Positions 16,041 to 24,753 of a DNA stretch of 45,569 nucleotides are shown one piece after another. Numbering within the stretch: position 1 is the first letter of the stretch; each line of letters starts with the position of its first letter. The position numbers were made by a program, and so were the translations under genes. Source of the stretch: Gallionella sp. GTDB lineage: Bacteria; Pseudomonadota; Gammaproteobacteria; Burkholderiales; Gallionellaceae. Under the pieces are notes generated by a model. That model was not told where the DNA came from. It was given only the letters and a program-made list of their open reading frames with translations, and did not search any database. Location of the stretch: assembly GCA_025350705.1 (NCBI GenBank), contig JANXXH010000084.1, forward strand, positions 1 to 45,569, given 5' to 3'.

Positions 16041-18050
16041 ATGAGTAGGAATTCCAGGGTTGCGCCATTTCTGTTTGCCTTTATTCCAATCTTCATTGTC
16101 ATCGCGCTTTACTATAACCAGAATTCGTTCCTTGAGGCTTTTGAAGCCAAGACCTACGACCTGAGATTCAGGGATTTGCGCGGCGCTATCCCACCCAGCA
16201 AGGACATCGCCATCGTTGCGATCGATGACAAGAGCATTGCCGAATTGGGACGATTCCCCTGGACCAGAATCCAATATATTCCTCTTCTCGAGCAGCTCTC
16301 TGCTGCGGGCACAAAAGTCGTGCTGCTCGATGCATTTTTTTCAGAGCGTGAAAAGTCGAGCGTAGATAGAGCCTTTGCGGCGGCGATCAGGAAGGCCGGT
16401 AATGTTGTGCTGGCCGTGCCTTTCGATTTTGACAAAGAACTTCGTGTGACCGGCAGCACGCACAGCCTCCCAGAGATCGAAAGCGCTGCGGCAGGGATAG
16501 GACACATCAATCTGTTACCAGAAGACGATGGCGTAAATCGCCGCAACAAACTTCTCGTTGAGGCAGATGGCAAGCTGATCCCATCCCTTGGTTTAAGGGG
16601 AGCCATGTTTGCACTGGGTGAAAAAGAATTCGTCGCCAGTCCTTTCGAGATCAGCCTGGGAAAGAGACACATCCCGGTAGAAGAAAATTACTCGATGTGG
16701 ATCAATTACACGGGTAAGCCGGGCACCTATCCGCGCTACTCCTTTACCGACATCGTTCACGGACGGATAGACCCCGCGCTGTTAAAAGACAAGGTGATCT
16801 TTATGGGTGCAACGGCGCTGGGCATCTACGACATGAGGGTCACCCCGTTCGACAACAATTCGCCCGGGGTTGAAGTGCACGCAACGGTTGCGGACGACAT
16901 CATCAGCGGCCGCTTCATTCGCCGCACCGGGCTGGAGGCGCTGTTCGACATGGGACTTATCGTGGCGTTGGGATTGGTTACGTTTTACCTGACCATGCGC
17001 TTGCGCCTGCATATTGCGATCCCTGCGGTATTCCTGCTTTCAGCAGGCTACGTGTGGCTGTCCTATTGGATATTTCTTCAGGGCCACTGGGTCAGCATGA
17101 TCTATCCGCCACTGGCGGCCATGATCTCGCTGTCGATTGGTGGCAGCTTCCGCTATCTGGTGCTGGATCGCAGTGCAAGAGAGATGCGCTCGATGTTTTC
17201 CAGTTATCTGTCGGCCAAGCTGGTCACTCGTTTGGAGAAGGATCCTGATATCGCCAAGATCGGCGGCGATAACAAGGAGGTAACAGTATTGTTCACGGAC
17301 ATCAAAGGCTTCACCACCTTTAGCGAGAAGCGCCCTCCTCAGGAGGTCGTCACCAGGCTGAACGAATATCTCGCTGCAATGGTGCATGTGATCGAACAAT
17401 TCGACGGCACGGTGGACAAATTCATCGGTGACGGCATCATGGCCTATTGGGGGGCACCTATTGAGCAAGCCGATCACGCAAAACTTTCCGTAGCCTGCAT
17501 GCTGGCCATGGAAAAGGAGATGGAACGTCTTGGCGCCAAGTGGAAGGTAGAAGGCGTGGAACCATTTTCAATTCGCGGCGGAGCGCAGTCGGGCGAGGTG
17601 GTGGCCGGCAATGTCGGCTCACTCGGCAAGAAGATGGAATATACGTTGATCGGGGATACGGTAAATCAGGCGGCCCGGCTTGAAGGCGCTGCAAAATATT
17701 ACGGTGTGGATTTTCTGATCGGTGAGAGCACCTATTTGATGACCAGCGATATCTATCGCTACAGGGAATTGGATAAGGCCAGGATGGTTGGCAAGCAGGT
17801 TCCTGTTACAATTTATGAGCTGCTGGGGAGTTTGTCAGAACCGGAAGATGAACGGCTCGCGAAGTTTGGTGCGGCATTGTCACTCTATCGTGCGCAAAAG
17901 TGGGAAGAAGCAGGCAGATGTTTTGCCGCCATATTGAATGAGATTCCAAAAGATAGGCCAAGCAGGATATATTATGATCGTTGCGAGTACTTCAAGGGAA
18001 ATCCGCCGGCAAAGGATTGGGATGGCATATTTAACCGAACAGACAAATAA
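16041..18050 (+). CDS. CHASE2-domain class III adenylate/guanylate cyclase
   Basis: Membrane receptor cyclase of 669 residues. One N-terminal membrane helix (about 8-25), then an extracytoplasmic CHASE2 sensor (about 27-290; IAIVAIDDKSIAELGRFPW and VFMGATALGIYDMRVTPF-like motifs), three membrane helices (about 300-375) and a cytoplasmic class III cyclase. Metal-binding Asp420 (LFTDIKGFT) and Asp464 (FIGDGIMAYWG) are present, as are Asn542 and Arg546 (GDTVNQAARLE), so catalysis looks intact. The final 60 or so residues resemble a TPR-like helical tail. It probably makes cAMP in response to a periplasmic signal. It precedes, by 75 nt, the large exported protein at 18126. Confidence 0.93.
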   Translation: MSRNSRVAPFLFAFIPIFIVIALYYNQNSFLEAFEAKTYDLRFRDLRGAIPPSKDIAIVAIDDKSIAELGRFPWTRIQYIPLLEQLSAAGTKVVLLDAFFSEREKSSVDRAFAAAIRKAGNVVLAVPFDFDKELRVTGSTHSLPEIESAAAGIGHINLLPEDDGVNRRNKLLVEADGKLIPSLGLRGAMFALGEKEFVASPFEISLGKRHIPVEENYSMWINYTGKPGTYPRYSFTDIVHGRIDPALLKDKVIFMGATALGIYDMRVTPFDNNSPGVEVHATVADDIISGRFIRRTGLEALFDMGLIVALGLVTFYLTMRLRLHIAIPAVFLLSAGYVWLSYWIFLQGHWVSMIYPPLAAMISLSIGGSFRYLVLDRSAREMRSMFSSYLSAKLVTRLEKDPDIAKIGGDNKEVTVLFTDIKGFTTFSEKRPPQEVVTRLNEYLAAMVHVIEQFDGTVDKFIGDGIMAYWGAPIEQADHAKLSVACMLAMEKEMERLGAKWKVEGVEPFSIRGGAQSGEVVAGNVGSLGKKMEYTLIGDTVNQAARLEGAAKYYGVDFLIGESTYLMTSDIYRYRELDKARMVGKQVPVTIYELLGSLSEPEDERLAKFGAALSLYRAQKWEEAGRCFAAILNEIPKDRPSRIYYDRCEYFKGNPPAKDWDGIFNRTDK

Positions 18051-18125
18051 GACATTCGGCCTTGCATAAGGGTTGAGGCTTCGACTGAAATTCTTTCAAA
18101 CTAATTATTACGGGTGGTATTCCAC

Positions 18126-21100
18126 ATGCGTATTGTCGCTATCACGATACTGACTTTGATCTTGTTTGTATCTGCCCGTGCGGATACCACTGATATTTCT
18201 TCTCCGGCAGGCCTGCCTAAAGTCGAACTTGTGCAGGAGTTCACCGTTGTCGGGATGCGAAAATTGCTTGGTTGGAGCGGAGGCAATTCTTACTTCGCAA
18301 AAAAAGATGGCACCGTCAGTATAGTGGACAAGGATGGCAAAGAACTGGCTGCCTTGCAGGCAAAGGACAGCAAAGGAATACCAATACTCAAGCAGCCGGA
18401 AGCCGTTGCTGTTTCAGACGGCGAGATCTATGTCGTCGACAGTGAAACCAATCTTGTTGCAATGTTCTCTGCGCAAGGTAAATACCAGGGGAGCTTCGGC
18501 ACCAAAAGCAGCAGAGGTTTGTTTGGCGGAACGGGGAATGCACTAAGTTCACCGCGTGGTGTTGCTGTCCACGAAGGCATAATCTACGTGGCTGACACCG
18601 GCAATGGCAGGATACAGTTGTTTGGCAGCAACGGCGTTTTCCTGACTACTCTAGAGATTGACGGCGCTAGCGAAAACAGCGCCGCAAAAGCAAAAAAGCT
18701 GCCCTACAAGTTGCGTGAGCCAACCGGCATTGCGATCGATGCCATGGGACATATCTATGTGCTGGACGAAAATGATGCCTTGATCAAGGTCTACAGCCCT
18801 GACGGTATATATCTGAAACATCTTCCGGAAGAAACGAAGGCATTATCTTTCAGTATCTCCCGTGACGGTATCTATGTGGCAGACCGGGACTCCTATGCGA
18901 TCAACAAATATGATTTCAAAGACAGGCTGGTGTACTCCTTTGGCTCCAAAGGAAATGGGCGCGCACAGTTTAAAAGCATAGCCGGACTGGCTACCAATCA
19001 GGACCGTCAGGTGTTGATAGGCGATGGCGAAAAGGGGATCGCGGATATATTCATGGTCGAGAGTGGCGCGACTTTTGAGCCCGAGGTCAATCGTCCTTCA
19101 AGAACCTCGGTGCGATGGGAGCAGATCATCCCGGTGTCGGTGGGCAAGATGGCCGGAGATGGCAAAGGAACCATGTATGGTATCGATGCGGAAAACAACA
19201 AGATAGTCCATATCGTTAACGGAGCTGTGGCCGGTGAAATCAAAGCGAAGGATTTTTCTCCGGTGTCAGTTGCCGTCGACAGGAATGGAACACTTTGGGC
19301 GCTGGACAAGAGGAAAGCCAAGGTCATCAAGCTGGACGAATCAGGTAATATCCTCACCAGTTTTGGTTCCCCGGGGAGCCAAAAAGGCGAGTTCGACGAT
19401 GCTGAAGATTTTGCCATTTCCAGTGGCGGGCTGGTATTTGTCGCCGACCGGGGAAATCGCAGGGTGCAAGCATTCAGCAACGATGGCGTGTTCCTTAAAG
19501 AGATTCGCAACGATGCTTCCGGCAAACTGGAGGATCCTGCAGCGATCATTCTTGATTCTCAGGATGTGATCTATGTCCTGGATAAAGGCCGTTCTGTCAT
19601 ATCCACTTATTCGGCCAACCTGGAACCGCTGTCCGTTTTTGGCAAACCGGCGGGGGGTGCTGCAATCCTCACCAAGCCTGTGGCCATGATGGCAACCCCG
19701 GATGAGTTGTTCGTTCTTGACTCAGGCCAGGTTAAAGTTTTTTCACACAAGGGACAGTATGTCCGTTCATTCGCGGCCAGCGGCAACGGCCCCGGAGAGC
19801 TTGATGAACCAATGGCGATCATTGCAACGGGCGACACGACCTTCGCTATTTCAGAGCGCGGAAATAAACGAGTGCAAATTTTTTCCACATTGTATAAACC
19901 ATCGGCTCCCTCGCAGATGGCAGCGCAGGACGCGGTACACTCTATTCAATTGCAATGGGCGGCCTCTGCGCTGCCTTACATCAAACAGTACCGTATCTAC
20001 AGGTCGCAGAGCGAAAACTCTGCGTTCGTCCAGCTCGCCACCAGCAACACCAATCAATACATGGACACGGGTCTGGAAGCCGGCAAGAAATATTATTACC
20101 GAGTGGCAGGAGAAACCAATTACGGGTACGTAGGACCGAAGAGCGAGCCGGTGAATGGGATCGCCAAGCAGTACATTCCGTCACCATTGGAAAATGTCAT
20201 GGTGGAATCCACCCAAGTGCAACTTAAAATCACCTGGAAGCCTGTAGACCCGCAATATTTCAGTGCCTTTCTGATTTATCAGAAAGAGGGAGAAGCCTTT
20301 ACCAAGGTTGGTGAAACGGCCCTGCCGGAGTTCATAATAAATTCACTGACTCCCAATACCGGATATACCTACTATATTGCGACGCGCAGCACCGATGGGA
20401 CCGAATCGGATAAGGCTGCTGCCACAGCCACTACTCTTCCCTCCAATAACGCACCGCTGGAAATCGAGGTGCTCAAACTAAGGGATGTCTTCTCTAATTC
20501 TTATAAGCTTTACGAGCAAGACTGGGTAGGCCGCATCAAACTGACCAACAACACCGGCAAACCCATAGAAAAAATCAAGATCAGTTTTATGCTGAACAAC
20601 TTCATGGATTTTCCCACAGAAGGTAAAGTCAACAAACTGCTGCCGGGACAGAGTGAAGAGGTCACTCTAAAAGCGGTGTTCAATAATAATATTCTGACCA
20701 TCACCGAAGATAGCTCCATACAGGCGATGATAGAGGCGAGCTATTTTCTGAATGGAAAACGGGAGGTATACGGCAAAAATGCCTCTGTCACGGTCTATGA
20801 TAAACACCGTATGACTTGGGATGAGCATGAGCGTTTTGCTTCATTCGTAACACCCAAAGATACGCCGATAATCGATTTCGCACGTTCGGTCGCGACCCAG
20901 TTCAAGGAAACCAAAGACGAGTCACATCTGGCCGCAGTGCTGTTCGACTCGATGGGAGTGATGGGGTTTACCTACATCCAGAATCCAACTGACCCCTATC
21001 AAGTATCCCTTGCCAAGACGGCGACGACAGCAAAAACGGACACGGTCGACTATGTCCAGTATCCACGTGAGACGCTGGAGCGCAAATCGGGTGACTGTGT

Positions 21101-21908
21101 CGATCTGGTCGCGTTCTACTCCACCGCCCTTGAGAGCATGGGGATCAGCACTTTGGCGCTCGAGGTGCCGGATCACTTGCTGATGATGTTCGCCACCGGC
21201 ATCAGTGCCGACCCCGATGGCTACACGATGAATGACATGTATGTGATACACGACGGCATGCTGTGGATCCCGGTCGAGACCACCGTCGTTGGAAAACCTT
21301 TTATTAAGGCATGGGAGTTGGGTGCCGCAAACTATTACAAATGGAAAGGCAAGGGACTTGCGATACTGGATGTTCACAGTGCGTGGAATACTTACAAACC
21401 AGCCACGCTGCCCAATTCCTCATTAAAGACCATGGACATTGCTTCAGGGGCTATCGAGAAAAAATTCCCGGGAGATTTTCTGTCCATGCTCAAGATCAGC
21501 TCCCAGACCAAGACCCGGCGTTATCTTCAGGCGATACAAAAAAATCCTGCCGACATGGATGCGCATCTGCAGATGGGTATCATCCTTGCCAAAATCGGGG
21601 ACAGGAAGGAAGCGACTAAATATTTTGACAAGGTTCTCGTCGCCGAACCAAAGAATGCGGCGGCACTGAACAACCGGGGTAACGTCTTTATGCTCGACGG
21701 AAAGTATCCTGATGCGCAGAAGGCCTATCTTGCCGCGTCTCAGGCAAGCCCGGACGATCCCTACGTCTGGGTCAATCTGGCAAAATCATACAAGGCGGTG
21801 AACGATACAAAGAAAGCGAAGGCGGCCTTTATCAAGGCGCAAAAACTGGATCCGTCGGTCAAGGAGCAATATAAGGCATTGGCGCTGGAACTGTTAAACT
21901 CATTGTAG
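18126..21908 (+). CDS. Exported NHL-repeat / fibronectin III / transglutaminase-like / TPR protein (1260 aa)
   Basis: Large multidomain protein. I chose the ATG at 18126, which begins a clean signal peptide (MRIVAITILTLILFVSARA); the frame opens 4 codons earlier. Order: NHL beta-propeller repeats (about 35-590; for example GIIYVADTGNGRIQLF, LVFVADRGNRRVQAFS), two fibronectin type III domains (about 590-770), a beta-rich domain (about 775-890), a transglutaminase-like domain with Cys991 (KSGDCVDLVAFYS) and His1017 (EVPDHLLMMF) followed by WIPVETT, and C-terminal TPRs (about 1130-1255). It probably works in the periplasm or outside the cell, with ligand or surface binding plus a thiol-enzyme domain. 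Exact function unknown. Confidence 0.9.
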   Translation: MRIVAITILTLILFVSARADTTDISSPAGLPKVELVQEFTVVGMRKLLGWSGGNSYFAKKDGTVSIVDKDGKELAALQAKDSKGIPILKQPEAVAVSDGEIYVVDSETNLVAMFSAQGKYQGSFGTKSSRGLFGGTGNALSSPRGVAVHEGIIYVADTGNGRIQLFGSNGVFLTTLEIDGASENSAAKAKKLPYKLREPTGIAIDAMGHIYVLDENDALIKVYSPDGIYLKHLPEETKALSFSISRDGIYVADRDSYAINKYDFKDRLVYSFGSKGNGRAQFKSIAGLATNQDRQVLIGDGEKGIADIFMVESGATFEPEVNRPSRTSVRWEQIIPVSVGKMAGDGKGTMYGIDAENNKIVHIVNGAVAGEIKAKDFSPVSVAVDRNGTLWALDKRKAKVIKLDESGNILTSFGSPGSQKGEFDDAEDFAISSGGLVFVADRGNRRVQAFSNDGVFLKEIRNDASGKLEDPAAIILDSQDVIYVLDKGRSVISTYSANLEPLSVFGKPAGGAAILTKPVAMMATPDELFVLDSGQVKVFSHKGQYVRSFAASGNGPGELDEPMAIIATGDTTFAISERGNKRVQIFSTLYKPSAPSQMAAQDAVHSIQLQWAASALPYIKQYRIYRSQSENSAFVQLATSNTNQYMDTGLEAGKKYYYRVAGETNYGYVGPKSEPVNGIAKQYIPSPLENVMVESTQVQLKITWKPVDPQYFSAFLIYQKEGEAFTKVGETALPEFIINSLTPNTGYTYYIATRSTDGTESDKAAATATTLPSNNAPLEIEVLKLRDVFSNSYKLYEQDWVGRIKLTNNTGKPIEKIKISFMLNNFMDFPTEGKVNKLLPGQSEEVTLKAVFNNNILTITEDSSIQAMIEASYFLNGKREVYGKNASVTVYDKHRMTWDEHERFASFVTPKDTPIIDFARSVATQFKETKDESHLAAVLFDSMGVMGFTYIQNPTDPYQVSLAKTATTAKTDTVDYVQYPRETLERKSGDCVDLVAFYSTALESMGISTLALEVPDHLLMMFATGISADPDGYTMNDMYVIHDGMLWIPVETTVVGKPFIKAWELGAANYYKWKGKGLAILDVHSAWNTYKPATLPNSSLKTMDIASGAIEKKFPGDFLSMLKISSQTKTRRYLQAIQKNPADMDAHLQMGIILAKIGDRKEATKYFDKVLVAEPKNAAALNNRGNVFMLDGKYPDAQKAYLAASQASPDDPYVWVNLAKSYKAVNDTKKAKAAFIKAQKLDPSVKEQYKALALELLNSL

Positions 21909-21974
21909 GACTAAAGAACTGTTAAGCTCGCTATCAGGGCTGACTTGTGTCAATAACCGTAGAAGGAGAAAATG

Positions 21975-22367
21975 ATGAAGAAACTGACCATGCTGCTTTT
22001 GTTGAGTTTTATTTTCGGTTCACAGGCGCTCTATGCAGATGAGAAGAGCAATAGCACACAGAGTTTCTGGGATACGCTCCGAAGCAAACTCGAGTCGTTG
22101 ACCCCGCAGAAGAAAGTGGCCGCAACCAATGCAACCGGCGGCGTTCGCGGTGCCGCAGTGGCATCCGAAGATGTGTACTGGAAAAACGAAGCTACAGGGC
22201 AGACCATAGATTCGGATGAGCTGGAGGCATTCAAGAAGGCGCTCAAACTGATCGACGCGGGAAATAAGGCTCAGGCAAAATCGGCCTTCTCCGAATTCAT
22301 CAAAAAATATCCAAGCAGCGCTTTGCGCAAAGAGGCTGACCAAGCCTTGGCACTTTCCTCCTCCTAA
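21975..22367 (+). CDS. Small exported TPR-like protein (130 aa)
   Basis: Signal peptide (MKKLTMLLLLSFIFGSQALY, cleaved after YA), a variable linker (about 25-75) and a C-terminal helical pair like the end of YbgF/TPR proteins (LEAFKKALKLIDAGNKAQAK, then SAFSEFIKKYPSS). GAAGGAG lies 6 nt before the ATG at 21975 and only 3 nt before the adjacent ATG at 21972, so I prefer 21975. It lies 66 nt after the large NHL protein and is probably co-transcribed; a helper role in that system is inference. Confidence 0.75.
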   Translation: MKKLTMLLLLSFIFGSQALYADEKSNSTQSFWDTLRSKLESLTPQKKVAATNATGGVRGAAVASEDVYWKNEATGQTIDSDELEAFKKALKLIDAGNKAQAKSAFSEFIKKYPSSALRKEADQALALSSS

Positions 22368-22373
22368 ACGCTC

Positions 22374-22446
22374 CCTCGTATGGGCAACCCGGATGAAACG
22401 TAGCTTCTAGTGGTATACGAGGCTTTCAAATTCAATTTCATCCGGG
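22374..22446. repeat. Two interleaved inverted repeats between convergent genes
   Basis: Stem 1 is CCTCGTAT (22374-22381) with ATACGAGG (22415-22422). Stem 2 is CCCGGATGAAA (22388-22398) with TTTCATCCGGG (22436-22446). Both are perfect and they cross each other, so RNA from this 73-bp gap could form either hairpin or a pseudoknot. The genes on both sides converge here, so a bidirectional termination role is possible, although there is no long T run. Confidence 0.7.
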
Positions 22447-22455
22447 CTATATCGC

Positions 22456-23004
22456 TTACAGAATGAACGGTACGAACATCTTGGTTCGTTCCATATACTT
22501 CCGGTATGCCTCGCCAAAATAGCGGATATTTTCAATTTCTTCCGCGCGCGCGGCGATCACCATAAAACCATTCGCGATCACGGCGAGAATGCCTCCGGCC
22601 AGCGAGGGCTGCTTGAAGAAAAATCCCCAGCAAAGAAAGAGCAGCGAGACATACATTGGGTGCCTGATGTAGCGGTACACACCGGCGGTCACCAGAGTGG
22701 TCGTCTTCTCGAATTCGTACAATGGCGCATCATCGCGTCTGGTGTCCAGTTTCCCAAACTGTTGTAACAGCCCGACGCTAAAAAGAACCAGGAACAAAGA
22801 GGCAGTAAATAAAATTCCGGAAATAATTTGATGAGTAGTATTCGTTCCAACGTACCAGACACGCATGTTCATTACGAAAAGTCCGAGCATGCACTCCCAG
22901 GCAAAGAAGCGATAGAACCCGTGCGAGCCGGGCTTGCGCAAAGAAGCACGCGACACAAAGACCAACGCCAGCGTTACAACAATAAATACGGCTGCTTCCT
23001 GCAC
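22456..23004 (-). CDS. Isoprenylcysteine carboxyl methyltransferase / phospholipid methyltransferase-like membrane protein
   Basis: Integral membrane protein of 182 residues with about four or five helices. The C-terminal half carries the ICMT/PEMT-family signature: VYRYIRHPMYVSLLFLCWG followed by EEIENIRYFGEAYRKYMERT and a final MFVPFIL. Such proteins methylate lipids or small thiol/isoprenoid substrates with S-adenosylmethionine; the substrate here cannot be inferred. It is read toward the 3' end of the cyclase/NHL set and lies downstream of ftsX on the same strand (37 nt). Confidence 0.82.
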   Translation of the reverse strand: MQEAAVFIVVTLALVFVSRASLRKPGSHGFYRFFAWECMLGLFVMNMRVWYVGTNTTHQIISGILFTASLFLVLFSVGLLQQFGKLDTRRDDAPLYEFEKTTTLVTAGVYRYIRHPMYVSLLFLCWGFFFKQPSLAGGILAVIANGFMVIAARAEEIENIRYFGEAYRKYMERTKMFVPFIL

Positions 23005-23041
23005 AGTTGTCCCCCTGCTCTACGTGGTGGAACGCCTTCCA

Positions 23042-23962
23042 TCACGATCGGCTCCGCGACGGAAACATCCGGGGTTCGATCTCCGACAAATGTCGCGCCA
23101 CTGAAAGCCATGCACCCAGCCAACCAAGATACATCGAAAACAATAACAGTGTCAGGCTGTCGCCGGGCGACAGCATATGCAAAACAAACTGGCTGGCGTA
23201 AAGCTGCGATAGCCCGCTGAGTTGATAGTTGAGCAGTAGCAGGCTGATGGTGATGATGAGCCAGGCCATGGCGCCGCCGAGCAACCCCTGCGTCGCGCCG
23301 AAATATAGAAATGGCCGGCGAATGAAGCCATTGGTGGCACCAATCAGTTTAGCCACTTCGATCTCGTCGCGCTGGGTAAGTATCTGCAGGCGGATGGTGT
23401 TGAAGGTGATGGCAATCAGTGCAAGGCTGAGCAGGCTGGCCAGTATCAACACCACCATCCGCCCGAACTTGAGCAGAGCTTCGAGCTTGTAAGCCCAGGC
23501 TGAGTCGAGTTGCGCCTGCTCCACCTTGGGCAGCTTCTCCAGTTCGTTGCGCAGAGCTTCCAGCGTTGGCACTGCGCTTGGCTTGGGATAAACGATAAAG
23601 GCATCCGGCAAGGGGTTCTGGTTCAGACCACCGATCACGTCGGCAAGTCCGGTGCTTCGTTTGAGTTGCTCCAGCGCTTGAGCGCGGGCAACAAATTCGA
23701 CGCGTGAGATAGCGGGATGCTTCTCCAGCTGTTTACGCAACTTATCAGCGTCGTCGGCATTCGCATCCATAGCCATGAACAAACTGATCTGCGCTGTGCC
23801 GGACAGTTGCGCGACCATTCCTTCTGCGTTTTGCAGCAGCACATACATGCCCGCAGGAAGGCTGAGTGCGATGCCAATGACCAGAATATTGAGGCTTCCT
23901 GCCAATGGCGAGGCAAACATGCGCCGCAATACACCTATGCTTTGCGCCAGTGAGTGCCTCAT
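23042..23962 (-). CDS. ftsX: Cell division ABC transporter subunit FtsX
   Basis: Membrane partner of FtsE at the division septum, controlling peptidoglycan amidases through its periplasmic loop. 306 residues with a first membrane helix (about 22-44), a large extracytoplasmic domain (45-165) and three further helices in the FtsX/MacB-type core (ITFNTIRLQILTQRDEIEVA and KLIGATNGFIRRPF are typical). Its ATG overlaps the ftsE stop (ATGA). Confidence 0.96.
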   Translation of the reverse strand: MRHSLAQSIGVLRRMFASPLAGSLNILVIGIALSLPAGMYVLLQNAEGMVAQLSGTAQISLFMAMDANADDADKLRKQLEKHPAISRVEFVARAQALEQLKRSTGLADVIGGLNQNPLPDAFIVYPKPSAVPTLEALRNELEKLPKVEQAQLDSAWAYKLEALLKFGRMVVLILASLLSLALIAITFNTIRLQILTQRDEIEVAKLIGATNGFIRRPFLYFGATQGLLGGAMAWLIITISLLLLNYQLSGLSQLYASQFVLHMLSPGDSLTLLLFSMYLGWLGAWLSVARHLSEIEPRMFPSRSRS

Positions 23963-24654
23963 ATCTGTCTTGATCCTGCCGAATGACCAGTAGCTCCAGC
24001 AGTGGTTTGCAACTCTCCCTGCTTGAGCGCGAGCACGCGCACATCGGTATTTTGCAGCACGCTTTCATCGTGGGTGGAGATCAACAGAGTGGCGCCGACC
24101 TGATGGAAGGATTTGAATATCGCCATGATCTCCTGCGCGTATTCGGCATCCAGATTGCCGGTCGGCTCGTCGGCCAGCAGGATAGACGGGCGATTCACGA
24201 TGGCGCGAGCGATGCACAGCCGTTGTTGCTCGCCACCGGACAACGCGATGGGATTGGATTTTTCGCGCTTGAGCAGACCGACCTTGTCGAGTGCCGCACG
24301 CACCCGCTTGTGGCTTTCCCGGTAATCGAAACCGCATATCTGCAGCGGCAGCAAGACGTTGTCGAACGCATTGCGGTCGAACAACAGCTTGTGATCCTGA
24401 AAGATGATGCCGAGGTTGCGGCGCAGAAAAGGCAGCGCGCGGCTTTTGAGAACGCCGACGTTCTGATGGTTAACCAGCACGCTGCCGAGGTTGGGTCTTT
24501 CGATCGCGGCGATAAGTTTAAGCAAGGTGCTCTTGCCGGCACCGGAGTGTCCGGTGAGGAACACCATCTCGCCCTTGGCGATTTCAAACGAGACGTTCTT
24601 CAACGCCTGATAGCCCCCAGGGTAACGCTTGTGGACTTGGTTAAAGGCGATCAT
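23959..24654 (-). CDS. ftsE: Cell division ATP-binding protein FtsE
   Basis: ABC ATPase of the FtsEX complex, 231 residues. Walker A is GHSGAGKST (about 35-43), signature LSGGEQQR, Walker B ILLADEPTGNLD, and the switch His in STHDE. MIAFNQVHKRYPGG is the usual beginning. It is transcribed with ftsX. A large inverted repeat separates it from ftsY. Confidence 0.97.
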   Translation of the reverse strand: MIAFNQVHKRYPGGYQALKNVSFEIAKGEMVFLTGHSGAGKSTLLKLIAAIERPNLGSVLVNHQNVGVLKSRALPFLRRNLGIIFQDHKLLFDRNAFDNVLLPLQICGFDYRESHKRVRAALDKVGLLKREKSNPIALSGGEQQRLCIARAIVNRPSILLADEPTGNLDAEYAQEIMAIFKSFHQVGATLLISTHDESVLQNTDVRVLALKQGELQTTAGATGHSAGSRQI

Positions 24655-24673
24655 TTGAAATTCAAAACCGTGT

Positions 24674-24741
24674 CCACGAAAAGCACGAAAGACACGAAAA
24701 AAGGATTGTGGACAATTTCGTGCCTTTCGTGCTTTTCGTGG
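24674..24741. repeat. Large inverted repeat between ftsY and ftsE
   Basis: Two 26-bp arms (24674-24699 and 24716-24741) are complementary at 25 of 26 positions with a 16-bp spacer. Each arm is itself built from repeated CACGAAA units (CCACGAAAAGCACGAAAG is the beginning). It fills almost the whole 99-bp gap between two minus-strand genes, and could form a strong RNA hairpin between ftsY and ftsE or a cruciform in DNA. Confidence 0.92.
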
Positions 24742-24753
24742 ATAAATGTTTTT

